Assembly: GCF_005870035.1 (NCBI RefSeq)
Contig: NZ_SWJG01000002.1
Location: forward strand, 620,001-684,000
Direction: 5' to 3'
Length of the DNA: 64,000 nucleotides
Source: Spirosoma lacussanchae
GTDB lineage: Bacteria > Bacteroidota > Bacteroidia > Cytophagales > Spirosomataceae
Shown here: piece after piece, positions 33,800-42,794 of the stretch
Layout of the letters: each line of letters opens with the position of its first letter
Position numbering within the stretch: position 1 is the first letter of the stretch
Position numbers and translations under genes: made by a program
The notes under the pieces: generated by a model
The model's database searches: none
Seen by the model: only the letters and a program-made list of their open reading frames with translations
Told to the model about the DNA's origin: nothing

Positions 33800-34273
33800 A
33801 TGAAAGCAAAATCAATTGAATTTTTCTCTCCTCAGGATAACAGCCAGCCTGCTAAAAAAAGTGTAGCTAAAGCACCTAAGCTGACAGGTTATATTTCGGC
33901 AGCGGGCAAGCTTGTATTTCCACACAAGACGGTTGAACAGCTGGGTCTGGATCCGCAGGTAACCCGGTTTAAAATTGGTACTCAGGAAGGAAAGCGTAAG
34001 TTGAAATCGCTGTACCTGATTCCGGGTTCGGCGAGTGAGTCCGATGCTTTCGAATTGGTTGAAGGAGCTAAAAGTTATTCTATTCCTCTGGGTGTAATCT
34101 TGCAGAAAAAGGGGGTCGATTACGCAAATACAAAGTACAACTTTACCATTCAGCCTTTTGATTATGAAGGAGATGTGACGGGATACGAGCTTGAGTTCGA
34201 GCAACCAGGGGCCAAAACCGAGTATACCGGTAAGCCCCGGGGCCGCAAGCCCAAGGTGAGTTCGGACGAATAA
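33800..34273 (+). CDS. Conserved-looking small protein with AT-hook-like tail
   Basis: 157 residues. A lysine-rich start (KPAKKSVAKAPKLTG pattern) leads into a beta-rich middle (GYISAAGKLVFPHKTVEQLG, RFKIGTQEGKRKLKSLYLIP, FELVEGAKSYSIPLGVILQKK, VDYANTKYNFTIQPFDYEGD) and ends in GKPRGRKPKVSSDE. The PRGRKPK core is like an AT-hook, a minor-groove AT-tract binder, so a nucleoid-linked role is possible. The gene has lower GC than its surroundings. I do not recognise a named family; similar proteins of this shape occur in Cytophagales. It has its own promoter candidate and terminator. Confidence 0.75.
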   Translation: MKAKSIEFFSPQDNSQPAKKSVAKAPKLTGYISAAGKLVFPHKTVEQLGLDPQVTRFKIGTQEGKRKLKSLYLIPGSASESDAFELVEGAKSYSIPLGVILQKKGVDYANTKYNFTIQPFDYEGDVTGYELEFEQPGAKTEYTGKPRGRKPKVSSDE

Positions 34274-34289
34274 ACTGTCCTGAATGAAC

Positions 34290-34333
34290 GAGTCCCGGTT
34301 TTGTCAGCAATGTTACTGACAAAACCGGGACTC
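34290..34333. terminator. Perfect 18-bp stem hairpin between convergent genes
   Basis: GAGTCCCGGTTTTGTCAG (34290-34307) and its perfect complement (34316-34333) flank an 8-base loop, followed on the plus strand by GCTGTTTT. It lies between the stop codons of two convergent genes and can serve both directions. Confidence 0.7.
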
Positions 34334-34378
34334 GCTGTTTTATAGCCGCTGGTGCAGACCCAGGTCAGAAAAGCCCGG

Positions 34379-35602
34379 TTACCGGCCTTTTCGGGGAGCC
34401 GAACCACCGCTAGTTTCGGCCGAAATGACCAGCGGCTGGCGCAGTTGGTTGGCGTATGATTGCAGGTAGGCAAACCAGGCGTCTGCCGAAGTAATCTGTC
34501 CGGCTTTATCCCAGGCGGCTCCGCTGTAGTAGACGAAGGGTTTGTCCGACGGTACGGCTGTGCCGGCCAGCGCGTGATTGCGCTGCTGACGCATGGTCGC
34601 CATCGGTTCGGGAAAAACGCAGCCTATGCCCAGGGTACCGTCGTTCCCGTGTGCGGGCTCCCAGTAGCTCATAATTCCTGAGCTCCTGTCGAAGCGTACC
34701 TGGCGCGGCTCTGGCCGGAGGGTAATACCAGCCACGATCGGCAAGGGCTGCGAATGCGTGTGGGCCAGCTGTACCTCGATCCGGCTGAGCTGCGAGCCCG
34801 CATCCAGCGAAAACGTTTTGCTGGTGTTGACCGTTATGGGCCCAAACTGATAGGGCGAAAAACGAACCCGGAAGGTAGACCGGAGCGGCCCGTTGTCCAG
34901 TACTTGCCAGCTGGTGTAATTGTGGATGTAGTTGATGGAGTCGCCCAGCCATATGCCTACGTCGCCTGCGCCCAGGGTCAGCCCCACCTGATAATAATCG
35001 AGACCCTGGCCGTGGTCTTTGTGGTAATCTCCGCTTTTATACCAGTCGTTAATCACCAGCTGGCTGGTTCGTTTGGCCCATACATCGGTGCCGTAGGCGT
35101 TGTCGGACCGGCCGTTCAGGGATTTGCCGTAGATCCGGAAGGCGATCCGGTCGTTTTCCCAGGCAAAATCATCGTATCGCTCCGGTACGAAACGGCAGTA
35201 GGTTTTTGGGACAACGGGAGCTGGTTGCCCCTTCCGCAAGGTTAGCCGGATGGTTTGTTTGGGCGCTACCGTCAGCTGCACCAGCAGGTTCTGTACGGTT
35301 TTCTGACCCCGCCGTTCCAATTGATACGGCACCGGCTCACCCGTCGATGTCTGTAAGACCTGCAACTGGCTGGTATCTACGGCGGGATAGGCTTGCTGCA
35401 CAACGGACCACGGAATCTCGAGTACAGCCTGGGTCCAGGGGGTGGTACCCGGGTTCGTGATCCGGACCTGCCCCGACGTCGCTGATCGACTGGCCGACTG
35501 GGCTGATAGCGGGTTTGGTATAAAGGCCAAACTGCCAGGCAAGACGAAGAGCAGCAGGGCGACCCGCCCCACCCGGTTTATCAGAGAATAGGGTGTTTTC
35601 AT
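34379..35602 (-). CDS. Secreted DUF4861-family protein
   Basis: ATG 35602 gives 407 residues with a signal peptide (LINRVGRVALLLFVLPGSLAF, cleavage near LSAQ); the frame is open 31 codons upstream without a better start. The mature part has VRITNPGTTPWTQAVLEIPW near its start, then FAWENDRIAFRIYGKSL, GTDVWAKR, WYKSGDYHKDHGQGLDYYQ and TVNTSKTFSLDAGSQLSRIEV, the layout of DUF4861. Such proteins occur in pectin- and other acidic-polysaccharide loci and may be lyases or hydrolases; no activity is certain. The adjacent LacI/SusCD locus is the likely partner. Confidence 0.75.
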   Translation of the reverse strand: MKTPYSLINRVGRVALLLFVLPGSLAFIPNPLSAQSASRSATSGQVRITNPGTTPWTQAVLEIPWSVVQQAYPAVDTSQLQVLQTSTGEPVPYQLERRGQKTVQNLLVQLTVAPKQTIRLTLRKGQPAPVVPKTYCRFVPERYDDFAWENDRIAFRIYGKSLNGRSDNAYGTDVWAKRTSQLVINDWYKSGDYHKDHGQGLDYYQVGLTLGAGDVGIWLGDSINYIHNYTSWQVLDNGPLRSTFRVRFSPYQFGPITVNTSKTFSLDAGSQLSRIEVQLAHTHSQPLPIVAGITLRPEPRQVRFDRSSGIMSYWEPAHGNDGTLGIGCVFPEPMATMRQQRNHALAGTAVPSDKPFVYYSGAAWDKAGQITSADAWFAYLQSYANQLRQPLVISAETSGGSAPRKGR

Positions 35603-35816
35603 ACTGTTGATACAGTTAATCGGCCAGCCGAAAAACAGGCAGCTAACCACGGGAAATTGCGTACGGGAAGAAAAATTGAGGATGAAAAGTACCAATACGC
35701 GTAGTAAAGCAGCAAACCAATGCTTCTTTACCTGAAAAAAGCCTGCTTATCCCCGAGCTGCGTACCTGAATCAGCCGCTTGGAGAGAAAGCACGATTGAT
35801 TTAGTAGATTACACCC

Positions 35817-36854
35817 ATGAAAACCGCTCCCGTTACGATCAAGGACATTGCCCGCTCGTTGAATATCTCAATTTCAACCGTTTCGCGGGCATTGCGGGGT
35901 ATGCCGGAAATTCACCCTGATACGCGCTCTGCGGTAATCCGGCTGGCTCAGGAGCTTGATTATCAGCCCAACCAGGTTGCTAAAAACCTGGTCAAGAGCC
36001 GAACCCGTACCATTGGCGTGATCATGCCGAACCTGAGCTACCACTACTTTTCGGCCATGCTCAATAGCATCGAAGAAGCCGCGCTGCAGGCGGGGTATAG
36101 TGTACTGGTGGCCCAGACCAACGAATCGTACCTGCGCGAAACAACCAATATTCAAAACCTGCTTCGCAGCCAGGTAGAGGGGCTGATCATTTCGTTGTCG
36201 CGCGATACTGACAATTACGCCCACGTTGACCGGCTGGTTCGTAAAAACGTGCCTCTCGTGCTTTTCGACCGCTATGCCGATAATATCGACGCGTCGAAAG
36301 TCATTGTCGACAACTACGCGGCTTCCTTCAAGGCTACCGAACACCTGATTGAGCAGGGGTGTCGGCGAATCGGGTTTCTGGCTGGCCCGGCGCATCTGCT
36401 GCTGAGCAACCAGCGGGTTGATGGCTACCGCGATGCCGCAGCCAAACACGGGGTCGTTGCGGGTGGTCCGTATGTCCTTCACTGCGATTATACCCAGGAG
36501 AATACCATCGTGCAGACGCTGGCCATGATGAGCCTGCCCAGTCCGCCTGATGGCGTTGTGACCATCAGCGACCGGGTGGCTTACCCGGCCATATATGCTA
36601 TGAAACAGAAAGGCTTGTCGATTCCTGACGATGTGGCAATTGTCAGCTTTAATAACGAGCCGGTGTCTGCCTTTTTTTCGCCCACGCTCAGTAGCATCAG
36701 CCAGCCCATCCAGGAAATGGCCGCCGAAACCGTTCGATTGCTGCTCCGCCAGATCGAGACGACCGACGCTACCGTGCCGCGCGAGACCAAGATTATGGAA
36801 ACGCAGTTGGTCGTGCGCGCATCGTCGCTCCGAACCGGCTACGCCCTCAACTAA
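35817..36854 (+). CDS. LacI-family transcriptional regulator (copy 1)
   Basis: 345 residues. The HTH is at ~7-26 (VTIKDIARSLNISIS then TVSRALRG) and the hinge helix at ~50-60 (QVAKNLVKSRTRTIG). The sugar-binding domain has IGVIMPNLSYHYFSAML, VEGLIISLSRDT, RRIGFLAGP and DDVAIVSFNNEPVSAFF, the standard LacI/GalR order. It is a paralogue of the next gene and convergent with it. It probably controls the DUF4861 gene or the SusCD locus through palindromic operators; the ligand is unknown. Confidence 0.93.
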   Translation: MKTAPVTIKDIARSLNISISTVSRALRGMPEIHPDTRSAVIRLAQELDYQPNQVAKNLVKSRTRTIGVIMPNLSYHYFSAMLNSIEEAALQAGYSVLVAQTNESYLRETTNIQNLLRSQVEGLIISLSRDTDNYAHVDRLVRKNVPLVLFDRYADNIDASKVIVDNYAASFKATEHLIEQGCRRIGFLAGPAHLLLSNQRVDGYRDAAAKHGVVAGGPYVLHCDYTQENTIVQTLAMMSLPSPPDGVVTISDRVAYPAIYAMKQKGLSIPDDVAIVSFNNEPVSAFFSPTLSSISQPIQEMAAETVRLLLRQIETTDATVPRETKIMETQLVVRASSLRTGYALN

Positions 36855-36917
36855 CAATGGGGCCTGCGCTGCCAGCTGCTACTGCCCCGGCTTGCCGAAC
36901 AGCGCTACTGGCGTAGA

Positions 36918-37934
36918 TCACCCAACGGTCGAACTACGAATGATCAGTTCGGTAGGTAGGATAACCGTTTCGGGCGCGGCTGCTGCTTCGGTAGCCAGTT
37001 GCCGGAGCAGCAGCCGCGCCGACTGCTGACCAATCTCGCTGACGGGCTGGGCTACGGTAGTCAAACCGGGTTCTACCAGAGCTGAAGCCGGGTCGTTGCT
37101 AAACCCGACGATGGCAATATCATCGGGAACACGCAGCCCCCGGCCTTTTATGACTTTAAGGGCCTCGATGGCGGTAGGGTCGTTCACGGCAAAAAGTGCG
37201 TCGGGCGGTTGGGGCAGGTTGAGCAGATGATTTACGTAGATATTGGCCTTCTCGAGGGTTAGATCATAGGAAATGACCAGTTCGGCTTCTTCCGGAATCT
37301 GGTAGTGGCGCAGGGCATCGCGGTAGCCATTCAGACGGTGGCGGCTGTTGGGAAGGCTGTCGGGGCCGGCCAGGTGCGCAATCCGGCGTCGGCCGGTCTG
37401 AATCAGGTGTTCAACAGCCCGGAAAGCCCCTTCGTAATCGTCGACGGTAACCTTCGACACGCTCATGTCCTCACAAACCCGGTTGAAAAAGACGACCGGG
37501 ATACCCTTGCGTTGAAAAATCCGGAAGTGGTCAAAATTACGGGTGTCTTTCGTATGCGACACCAGCAGCCCATCGACCCGGCTGGCCATCAGTGCCCGGG
37601 CGTTGGTAACTTCCGTTTCGTACGATTCATTGGAATGGCAGATTACCACGTTGTAGCCCGCTTCGGCCAGCACCTCCTGCGCCCCGATGATCACCTTCGG
37701 AAAGAAAAAACTCAAAAATTCGGGTACGATGATGCCAATCGTGCGAGTCTGGCTGGTCAGCAGGGAGATAGCCAGCTGGTTCCGCTGGTAGTCGAGCTGT
37801 TCGGCCAGGTCGAGCACGCGCTGACGGGTTTTGCTATTTACGTTGGGATGCCCCGTGAGCGCCCGCGAAACCGTCGATTTGGAGATGCCCAGCTGTTGGG
37901 CAATGTCGACTATAGTAGGGAGGTGTTGTTGCAT
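36918..37934 (-). CDS. LacI-family transcriptional regulator (copy 2)
   Basis: 338 residues with HTH LPTIVDIAQQLGISKS then TVSRALTG at ~6-28, hinge helix QLAISLLTSQTRTIG, and a sugar-binding domain (IGIIVPEFLSFFFPKVI, DGLLVSHTKDT, RRIAHLAGP, DDIAIVGFSNDPASALV). Divergent from susC at 38212; the paired palindromes at 37996-38043 lie 62 bases upstream of its start, so it likely represses both itself and the SusCD operon until an intracellular sugar is bound. Confidence 0.93.
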   Translation of the reverse strand: MQQHLPTIVDIAQQLGISKSTVSRALTGHPNVNSKTRQRVLDLAEQLDYQRNQLAISLLTSQTRTIGIIVPEFLSFFFPKVIIGAQEVLAEAGYNVVICHSNESYETEVTNARALMASRVDGLLVSHTKDTRNFDHFRIFQRKGIPVVFFNRVCEDMSVSKVTVDDYEGAFRAVEHLIQTGRRRIAHLAGPDSLPNSRHRLNGYRDALRHYQIPEEAELVISYDLTLEKANIYVNHLLNLPQPPDALFAVNDPTAIEALKVIKGRGLRVPDDIAIVGFSNDPASALVEPGLTTVAQPVSEIGQQSARLLLRQLATEAAAAPETVILPTELIIRSSTVG

Positions 37935-37995
37935 AAAATTGTATTTTTCTGATAAAGCGGGTTGTGTGATACTTATATCTGCTTAAACGTACAAC

Positions 37996-38043
37996 TTTTT
38001 TTGGGAACATTCCCAACAGCAATTGGGAATGTTCCCAAAAAAA
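37996..38043. promoter_or_regulatory. Tandem LacI-type operators in a perfect 21-bp inverted repeat
   Basis: Seven T's plus TTGGGAACATTCCCAA at 37996-38016 is repeated as its exact reverse complement at 38023-38043, with the 6-base spacer CAGCAA. Each arm holds a 16-bp palindrome, TTGGGAACATTCCCAA (38001-38016) and TTGGGAATGTTCCCAA (38023-38038), with half-sites TTGGGAA/TTCCCAA. The centres are 22 bases apart, about two helical turns, so two dimers could sit on one face. It lies between the divergent lacI-type gene and susC; a terminator role is unlikely there. The centre is CA/TG, not the CG most LacI operators have. Confidence 0.7.
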
Positions 38044-38211
38044 TAATCAAAATATTCCTTGACAAAAGCTAGTAATGGGGTGAAATTAGAAGGAGTCGTA
38101 GGTAAGGAATGGCCAAACTGCTTCGCAAACGGCTTTTTGTCTAGTCTGTGCAGTCTATAGCTTCTTCAATTTAAAAACAGTAAAAAATTTAACTATTCCT
38201 ATATTCACCTC

Positions 38212-41200
38212 ATGGAGAAAATAATACGTTTTATGGGCTGTCTGTGGCTGCTGATTGCCTGTACAGTAGCGACCGCCCTGGCGCAGAACCGCTTGGTTAA
38301 CGGTCAGGTTACCGGGCCCGATGGCATCGCGCTGCCGGGTGTCAACGTGGTTGTGAAAGGAACCCAGCAGGGTACCACTACGAATGCTGATGGTCGTTAC
38401 TCGTTGTCAGTACCGGGGCCGAACAGCACACTGGCGTTCTCGTACATCGGCTACCAGCCGCAGGACGTACCCATTGGCAACCGCAGCAGCATCGATGTCA
38501 TCTTACAGACCGACGACCGGTCGCTGAGTGAAGTCGTCGTTGTGGGCTACGGTACGCAGCGGAAAATCGAAACAACGGGGTCTATTGCCTCGGTAAAATC
38601 GGCCGACCTGGTACAAACACCCGTGTCGAACGTAGCCCAGGGCCTGCAGGCGCGGGTATCGGGGGTGCAGATCAGCCAGAACTCGGGCGCACCGGGTGGC
38701 AACATCAGCGTCAGGATTCGGGGTACCAACTCCATCAACGGCACATCGGAGCCGCTATATATCGTGGATGGGATTCAGATTTCAAATGGAGGAGGAATTA
38801 CCGACGTAAGCCCGCTGTCGACCATCAACCCGAGCGATATCGAGTCGGTTGAGGTGCTGAAAGACGCGTCGGCAACGGCCATTTACGGCTCACGGGCCGC
38901 CAACGGGGTGGTCCTGATCACAACCAAACGGGGTAGGGCCGGCGTAACCCGGGTTACCTACGATGGCTATTACGGTACCCAGCAGGTGGCCAAAACGCTG
39001 CCAGTACTGAATGCCGCCGAGTTTGCCCAGCTCGAAAACGAGGTGTTCAAGAACAATTTCTATCCTAACCCCGGCAGTCTCGGCGAGGGGGTAAACTGGC
39101 AGAACCTGGTGTTTCAGTCGGCCCCGATTCAGAATCATCAGCTCAGTATCAACGGCGGCTCGGAGAAAACGCAGCTGGCCGTGTCGGGCAACTATTTCTC
39201 GCAGGATGGCATCGTCATCAACTCGGGCTTCAGGCGCTACTCCATGCGCGTCAACCTCGACCATCGCATCAGCGAGCGGGTCAAAATGGGCGCCAGTATT
39301 CTGGGAAGTTATTCGCAGAGCAAAAACGTCCCTTACGGGGCTACCAGCCTGGGCGATGGCGATGTGGTGACGAGCAGTATTCTGGGGGCGGCTGTTGGGG
39401 CTCCGCCAACGCTGCGGGCCTACCGCGACGATGGCAGCATTTTTCCGTTCGGCGAACAGGGTAACGGCCAGTACCGCGAAGTAGCCAACCCGCTGGGTCT
39501 GGCCTCGATCACCAACCAGATCGGCATTCGGCGTACGCTGGCCAATTTTTACGGCGAAGCCAGCCTGATCAAGGGGCTAACCTATCGCGCGTCGTTCAAC
39601 GTAGATCTGCAAAGCAGCCTGCGCGATACGTATTCGCCCCGGTCCATTATTTCCCGAAACGACCTGAACGACAATTCGGGTTCCGGCTCTAAAGTAAACG
39701 CAAACAGCACCGTTCTGCTGCACGAAAGTATACTGACCTACGTGGCTACCCTGGCCAGTCAGCACAGCCTGAAGTTTACAGGCGTATTTGCGACCCAGAA
39801 CAACCTGTCGAACTCGAACACGATCAATGCCACCGGTTTTCCTAACGATGCTACCCGTAACGAAGCCCTGCAGCTGGCGCTGGCCCGAACGGTAAGCAGC
39901 GGCCGCAGCAAAGAGCGGCTCGACTCTTACCTGGGGCGGGTCAACTATGGCTATAAGGACAAGTATTTTGTAGACCTGACGGCCCGGGCCGATGGATCGA
40001 GCAAGTTTGGCGCCAACCACAAATACGGTTTTTTCCCGGCGGTATCGGCGGCCTGGCGCCTGATCGAAGAACCTTTCCTGAAGAACGTAAGCTGGCTGAC
40101 CGATCTGAAACTGCGCGCGAGCTGGGGCATCACCGGCAACGCGGGCGGCATCAACCCGTACCAGTCGCTGGCTACCGTGGCCTCGTCGGGCAGCGACTAT
40201 CAGTTCAACCATGTGTACCTGACCGGTATCAACCCCTCGGGCATTGCCAACCCTGACCTGCGCTGGGAGAAATCGGCTCAGACAAACATTGGGCTGGATG
40301 TCAGCCTGTTCAACAACCGACTGAGTCTGGTTGTCGATGTTTACGATAAAAATACCCGCGATCTGTTGTACATAAAGACCCTGCCGCTGTCATCGGGATA
40401 CGGGAGCATCACGGGTAATTTTGCGGGGCTTCAGAACCGGGGTGTTGAAGTGGCCACCAATGCGCGCATCCTGCAGGGCGCTTTACGCTGGGATGTGTCG
40501 GCCAACGCGACCGTGAACCGGAACAAAATACTGGATCTGGATGGCGGCACCACCCGGGAGCGGTTCGTAACCACGTACAGCATTCTGGGCGTCGGACAGC
40601 CACTGGGCCTGTTCAAAACCTACGTGTTCGACGGTATCAACCAGACCGGCGAAACCATTCTGCCGGGGTATGACGGGCGTCTGGGTGGTCATAAAGTGAA
40701 AGACCTGAATGGCGACGGCACCATTACGGCCGCTGATCAGACCATCACGGGTAACCCCAACCCATCGTTTATCTTCGGGTTCTCTACCAACCTGGCCTAC
40801 CGGAACTTCGACCTGGGTGCGTTTCTGTCTGGTACGCAGGGCAACGATATTTTCAACCAGGCCCGCTTTGCCTTCGAGACTCCGCTGGGGCAGCGAAACC
40901 TGCTGAAAGGCGTGGCCAACCGCTGGTCGCCCACGAACCCGAACAACGAGTTTGCCAGTGCGGCCCAGGGCAGCCGTCTGCCCGTGAGTGATCGGTTCGT
41001 AGAAGACGGTTCGTACATACGCTGCAAGAATATTACGCTCGGCTACACCCTGCCCAGGGTGAAAGGAATCGAACGCATCCGGATTTATGGCAGCGCCAAT
41101 AACCTCTTTACCCTGACGAGTTATACTGGCTTCGATCCGGAGGTAAACACCTACGCGGGCAGCAATACCGTCATCGGTGTCGACAATCTGGTCTACCCAC

Positions 41201-41241
41201 CGGCCCGTTCCTTCCTCGGCGGTCTGCAGGTCACATTCTAA
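38212..41241 (+). CDS. SusC/RagA TonB-linked outer-membrane transporter (no STN domain)
   Basis: 1009 residues. Signal peptide (1-25), carboxypeptidase-regulatory-like domain (~27-105, VNGQVTGPDGIALPGVNVVV), plug (EVVVVGYGTQRKIETTGSIA; EVLKDASATAIYGSRAANGV) and barrel to the end (LGGLQVTF). No STN domain, so it cannot signal to an anti-sigma like the copy at 16294. The leader of 168 bases follows the paired operators. It should import an oligosaccharide with the SusD encoded next. Confidence 0.95.
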   Translation: MEKIIRFMGCLWLLIACTVATALAQNRLVNGQVTGPDGIALPGVNVVVKGTQQGTTTNADGRYSLSVPGPNSTLAFSYIGYQPQDVPIGNRSSIDVILQTDDRSLSEVVVVGYGTQRKIETTGSIASVKSADLVQTPVSNVAQGLQARVSGVQISQNSGAPGGNISVRIRGTNSINGTSEPLYIVDGIQISNGGGITDVSPLSTINPSDIESVEVLKDASATAIYGSRAANGVVLITTKRGRAGVTRVTYDGYYGTQQVAKTLPVLNAAEFAQLENEVFKNNFYPNPGSLGEGVNWQNLVFQSAPIQNHQLSINGGSEKTQLAVSGNYFSQDGIVINSGFRRYSMRVNLDHRISERVKMGASILGSYSQSKNVPYGATSLGDGDVVTSSILGAAVGAPPTLRAYRDDGSIFPFGEQGNGQYREVANPLGLASITNQIGIRRTLANFYGEASLIKGLTYRASFNVDLQSSLRDTYSPRSIISRNDLNDNSGSGSKVNANSTVLLHESILTYVATLASQHSLKFTGVFATQNNLSNSNTINATGFPNDATRNEALQLALARTVSSGRSKERLDSYLGRVNYGYKDKYFVDLTARADGSSKFGANHKYGFFPAVSAAWRLIEEPFLKNVSWLTDLKLRASWGITGNAGGINPYQSLATVASSGSDYQFNHVYLTGINPSGIANPDLRWEKSAQTNIGLDVSLFNNRLSLVVDVYDKNTRDLLYIKTLPLSSGYGSITGNFAGLQNRGVEVATNARILQGALRWDVSANATVNRNKILDLDGGTTRERFVTTYSILGVGQPLGLFKTYVFDGINQTGETILPGYDGRLGGHKVKDLNGDGTITAADQTITGNPNPSFIFGFSTNLAYRNFDLGAFLSGTQGNDIFNQARFAFETPLGQRNLLKGVANRWSPTNPNNEFASAAQGSRLPVSDRFVEDGSYIRCKNITLGYTLPRVKGIERIRIYGSANNLFTLTSYTGFDPEVNTYAGSNTVIGVDNLVYPPARSFLGGLQVTF

Positions 41242-41312
41242 TTAGAGACTGAGCCATTGAGCGAACGTCGCCCGATGGCTGAGCTGCACAATCCCTCAAT
41301 CTATTTTCTGCC

Positions 41313-42794
41313 ATGAGAAAGACACTTATTCCTATACTGGCCTTTGTGCTGACGCTTAGCTCGTGTGAGCTGGAGGAAACAATCTACTCCTCGATTTATA
41401 CCGAAGCTTTCTACAAAACCGCAGCTGACGCCGAAAAGGGCCTGATTGCGGTATATGACCCCATTGCCGATATGTGTGTGGGGCCGGCACTGACAATCGT
41501 TTCGGACTTCAGCGCCGATCAGTGCTACCCGCGGGCGGTGGTAGGGCGCAACACGCTCACGCTGTTTTCGTACGATCCCAACTACACGACCCAGCGCACC
41601 GCCGGCCGGTTAAACGAAGCTCCGCAACAGATCTGGACCTCCTGCTACGACGGTATCGAAAAGGCCAACTGGATCATCGAAAAGGTGCCCAGTGCCAGCA
41701 TGGACGCCACCCGCCGGGCGCAGATCGTGGGCGAAGCCTATTTTCTGCGGGCGTTTTACCACTGGACACTGACCAAAAATTTTGGAGATGTGCCGGTCAA
41801 AATCAATGCCAGTGTCGATCAGACCGAAGCGATAGTAGGCAAAAGCGCCCGGGCCGATGTCTACAAACAGATTTACAGTGATCTCGATCAGGCCGTGGCG
41901 GCCGGACTGGTATCCGGGCCGACGGTCGAGAAAGGGCGCCCCTCTAAAGAAGCGGTGAATGCCCTGTACGCCAAAGTAGCACTATATAACGAAGACTGGG
42001 CAAGGGCGCTGCAAAAAGCACAGGAGGTGATCAACGCCGGCAAATACTCGCTCATGCCCGATGTACGTGACGTGTACCGCTACGACCGCGAAGATCTGGC
42101 TCGGGTCGAGAATATCTGGGCATATGAGTCAGAAGGCGGCTTCAGCCCCAGCCGGGGCCATCAGCTGTCGGGTCTCTGTGGACCGCCAAACAGCGCCGGT
42201 GCCGAGTACTCACGGGCCTCATTTGGGTCCATGTTTGCCTACCAGTCGTTCTTCAACTCGTTCGACCCGAAAGACAAACGGCGGCAGTTACTCGACACGA
42301 GCTACGTGGACCGGAGCAATCGGGTGGTGCCGCAGCGTAGTATCACCCCGATCACGACCCAGGGGGTACTCATTAAAAAATACCAGGACCCCGTTTCGAC
42401 GGTGGGCAACCTGCCCAACATCCCGATTCTTAGGTTGCCCGATGTGTATCTGGTTGCTGCCGAAGCCGAAGCGCGTCAGAACGGGCCCACCGCGCTGGCT
42501 TACGGGTTCATCAACGTGGTTCGGAGACGGGCCGGGTTGGATGATTTGCGGACCGGTTTGAGTAAAGATGCGTTCATTGATGCTGTCATACAGGAGCGGT
42601 CGTGGGAGTTTTTTGCCGAAGGTGACCGCTGGTATGACCTGACCCGTACGGGCAAGTACCTGACCGAGGTGCCCAAAGCCGTTAACAACGTTTACCCAAC
42701 ACGCCCTGTACAGGCCCGAAACCGGTATTTTCCGATACCGCTCGACGAACTGAATGCAAACCCGAAACTGGAGCAGAACCCCGACTGGAAATGA
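41313..42794 (+). CDS. SusD/RagB-family nutrient-binding outer-membrane lipoprotein
   Basis: 493 residues. The signal peptide ends LTLSSC (C19), then ELEETIYSSIYTEAFYKTAADAEKGL. TPR-like helices have AYFLRAFYHWTLTKNFGDVPV and the C-terminal signature AVIQERSWEFFAEGDRWYDLTRTG with YFPIPLDELNANPKL. It works with the SusC protein encoded 71 bases upstream. Its stop overlaps the next start as ATGA (42791-42794), so translation is coupled to the six-hairpin protein. Confidence 0.95.
   Translation: MRKTLIPILAFVLTLSSCELEETIYSSIYTEAFYKTAADAEKGLIAVYDPIADMCVGPALTIVSDFSADQCYPRAVVGRNTLTLFSYDPNYTTQRTAGRLNEAPQQIWTSCYDGIEKANWIIEKVPSASMDATRRAQIVGEAYFLRAFYHWTLTKNFGDVPVKINASVDQTEAIVGKSARADVYKQIYSDLDQAVAAGLVSGPTVEKGRPSKEAVNALYAKVALYNEDWARALQKAQEVINAGKYSLMPDVRDVYRYDREDLARVENIWAYESEGGFSPSRGHQLSGLCGPPNSAGAEYSRASFGSMFAYQSFFNSFDPKDKRRQLLDTSYVDRSNRVVPQRSITPITTQGVLIKKYQDPVSTVGNLPNIPILRLPDVYLVAAEAEARQNGPTALAYGFINVVRRRAGLDDLRTGLSKDAFIDAVIQERSWEFFAEGDRWYDLTRTGKYLTEVPKAVNNVYPTRPVQARNRYFPIPLDELNANPKLEQNPDWK

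Noticed and set aside
37996..38043. Rho-independent terminator
   Set aside because: A long T/A-flanked stem would fit, but it lies between divergent gene starts and each arm is itself a palindrome, which fits an operator better.
41252..41280. Hairpin AGCCAT..ATGGCT between susC and susD
   Set aside because: Only a 6-bp stem with a 17-base loop; too weak to call regulatory.
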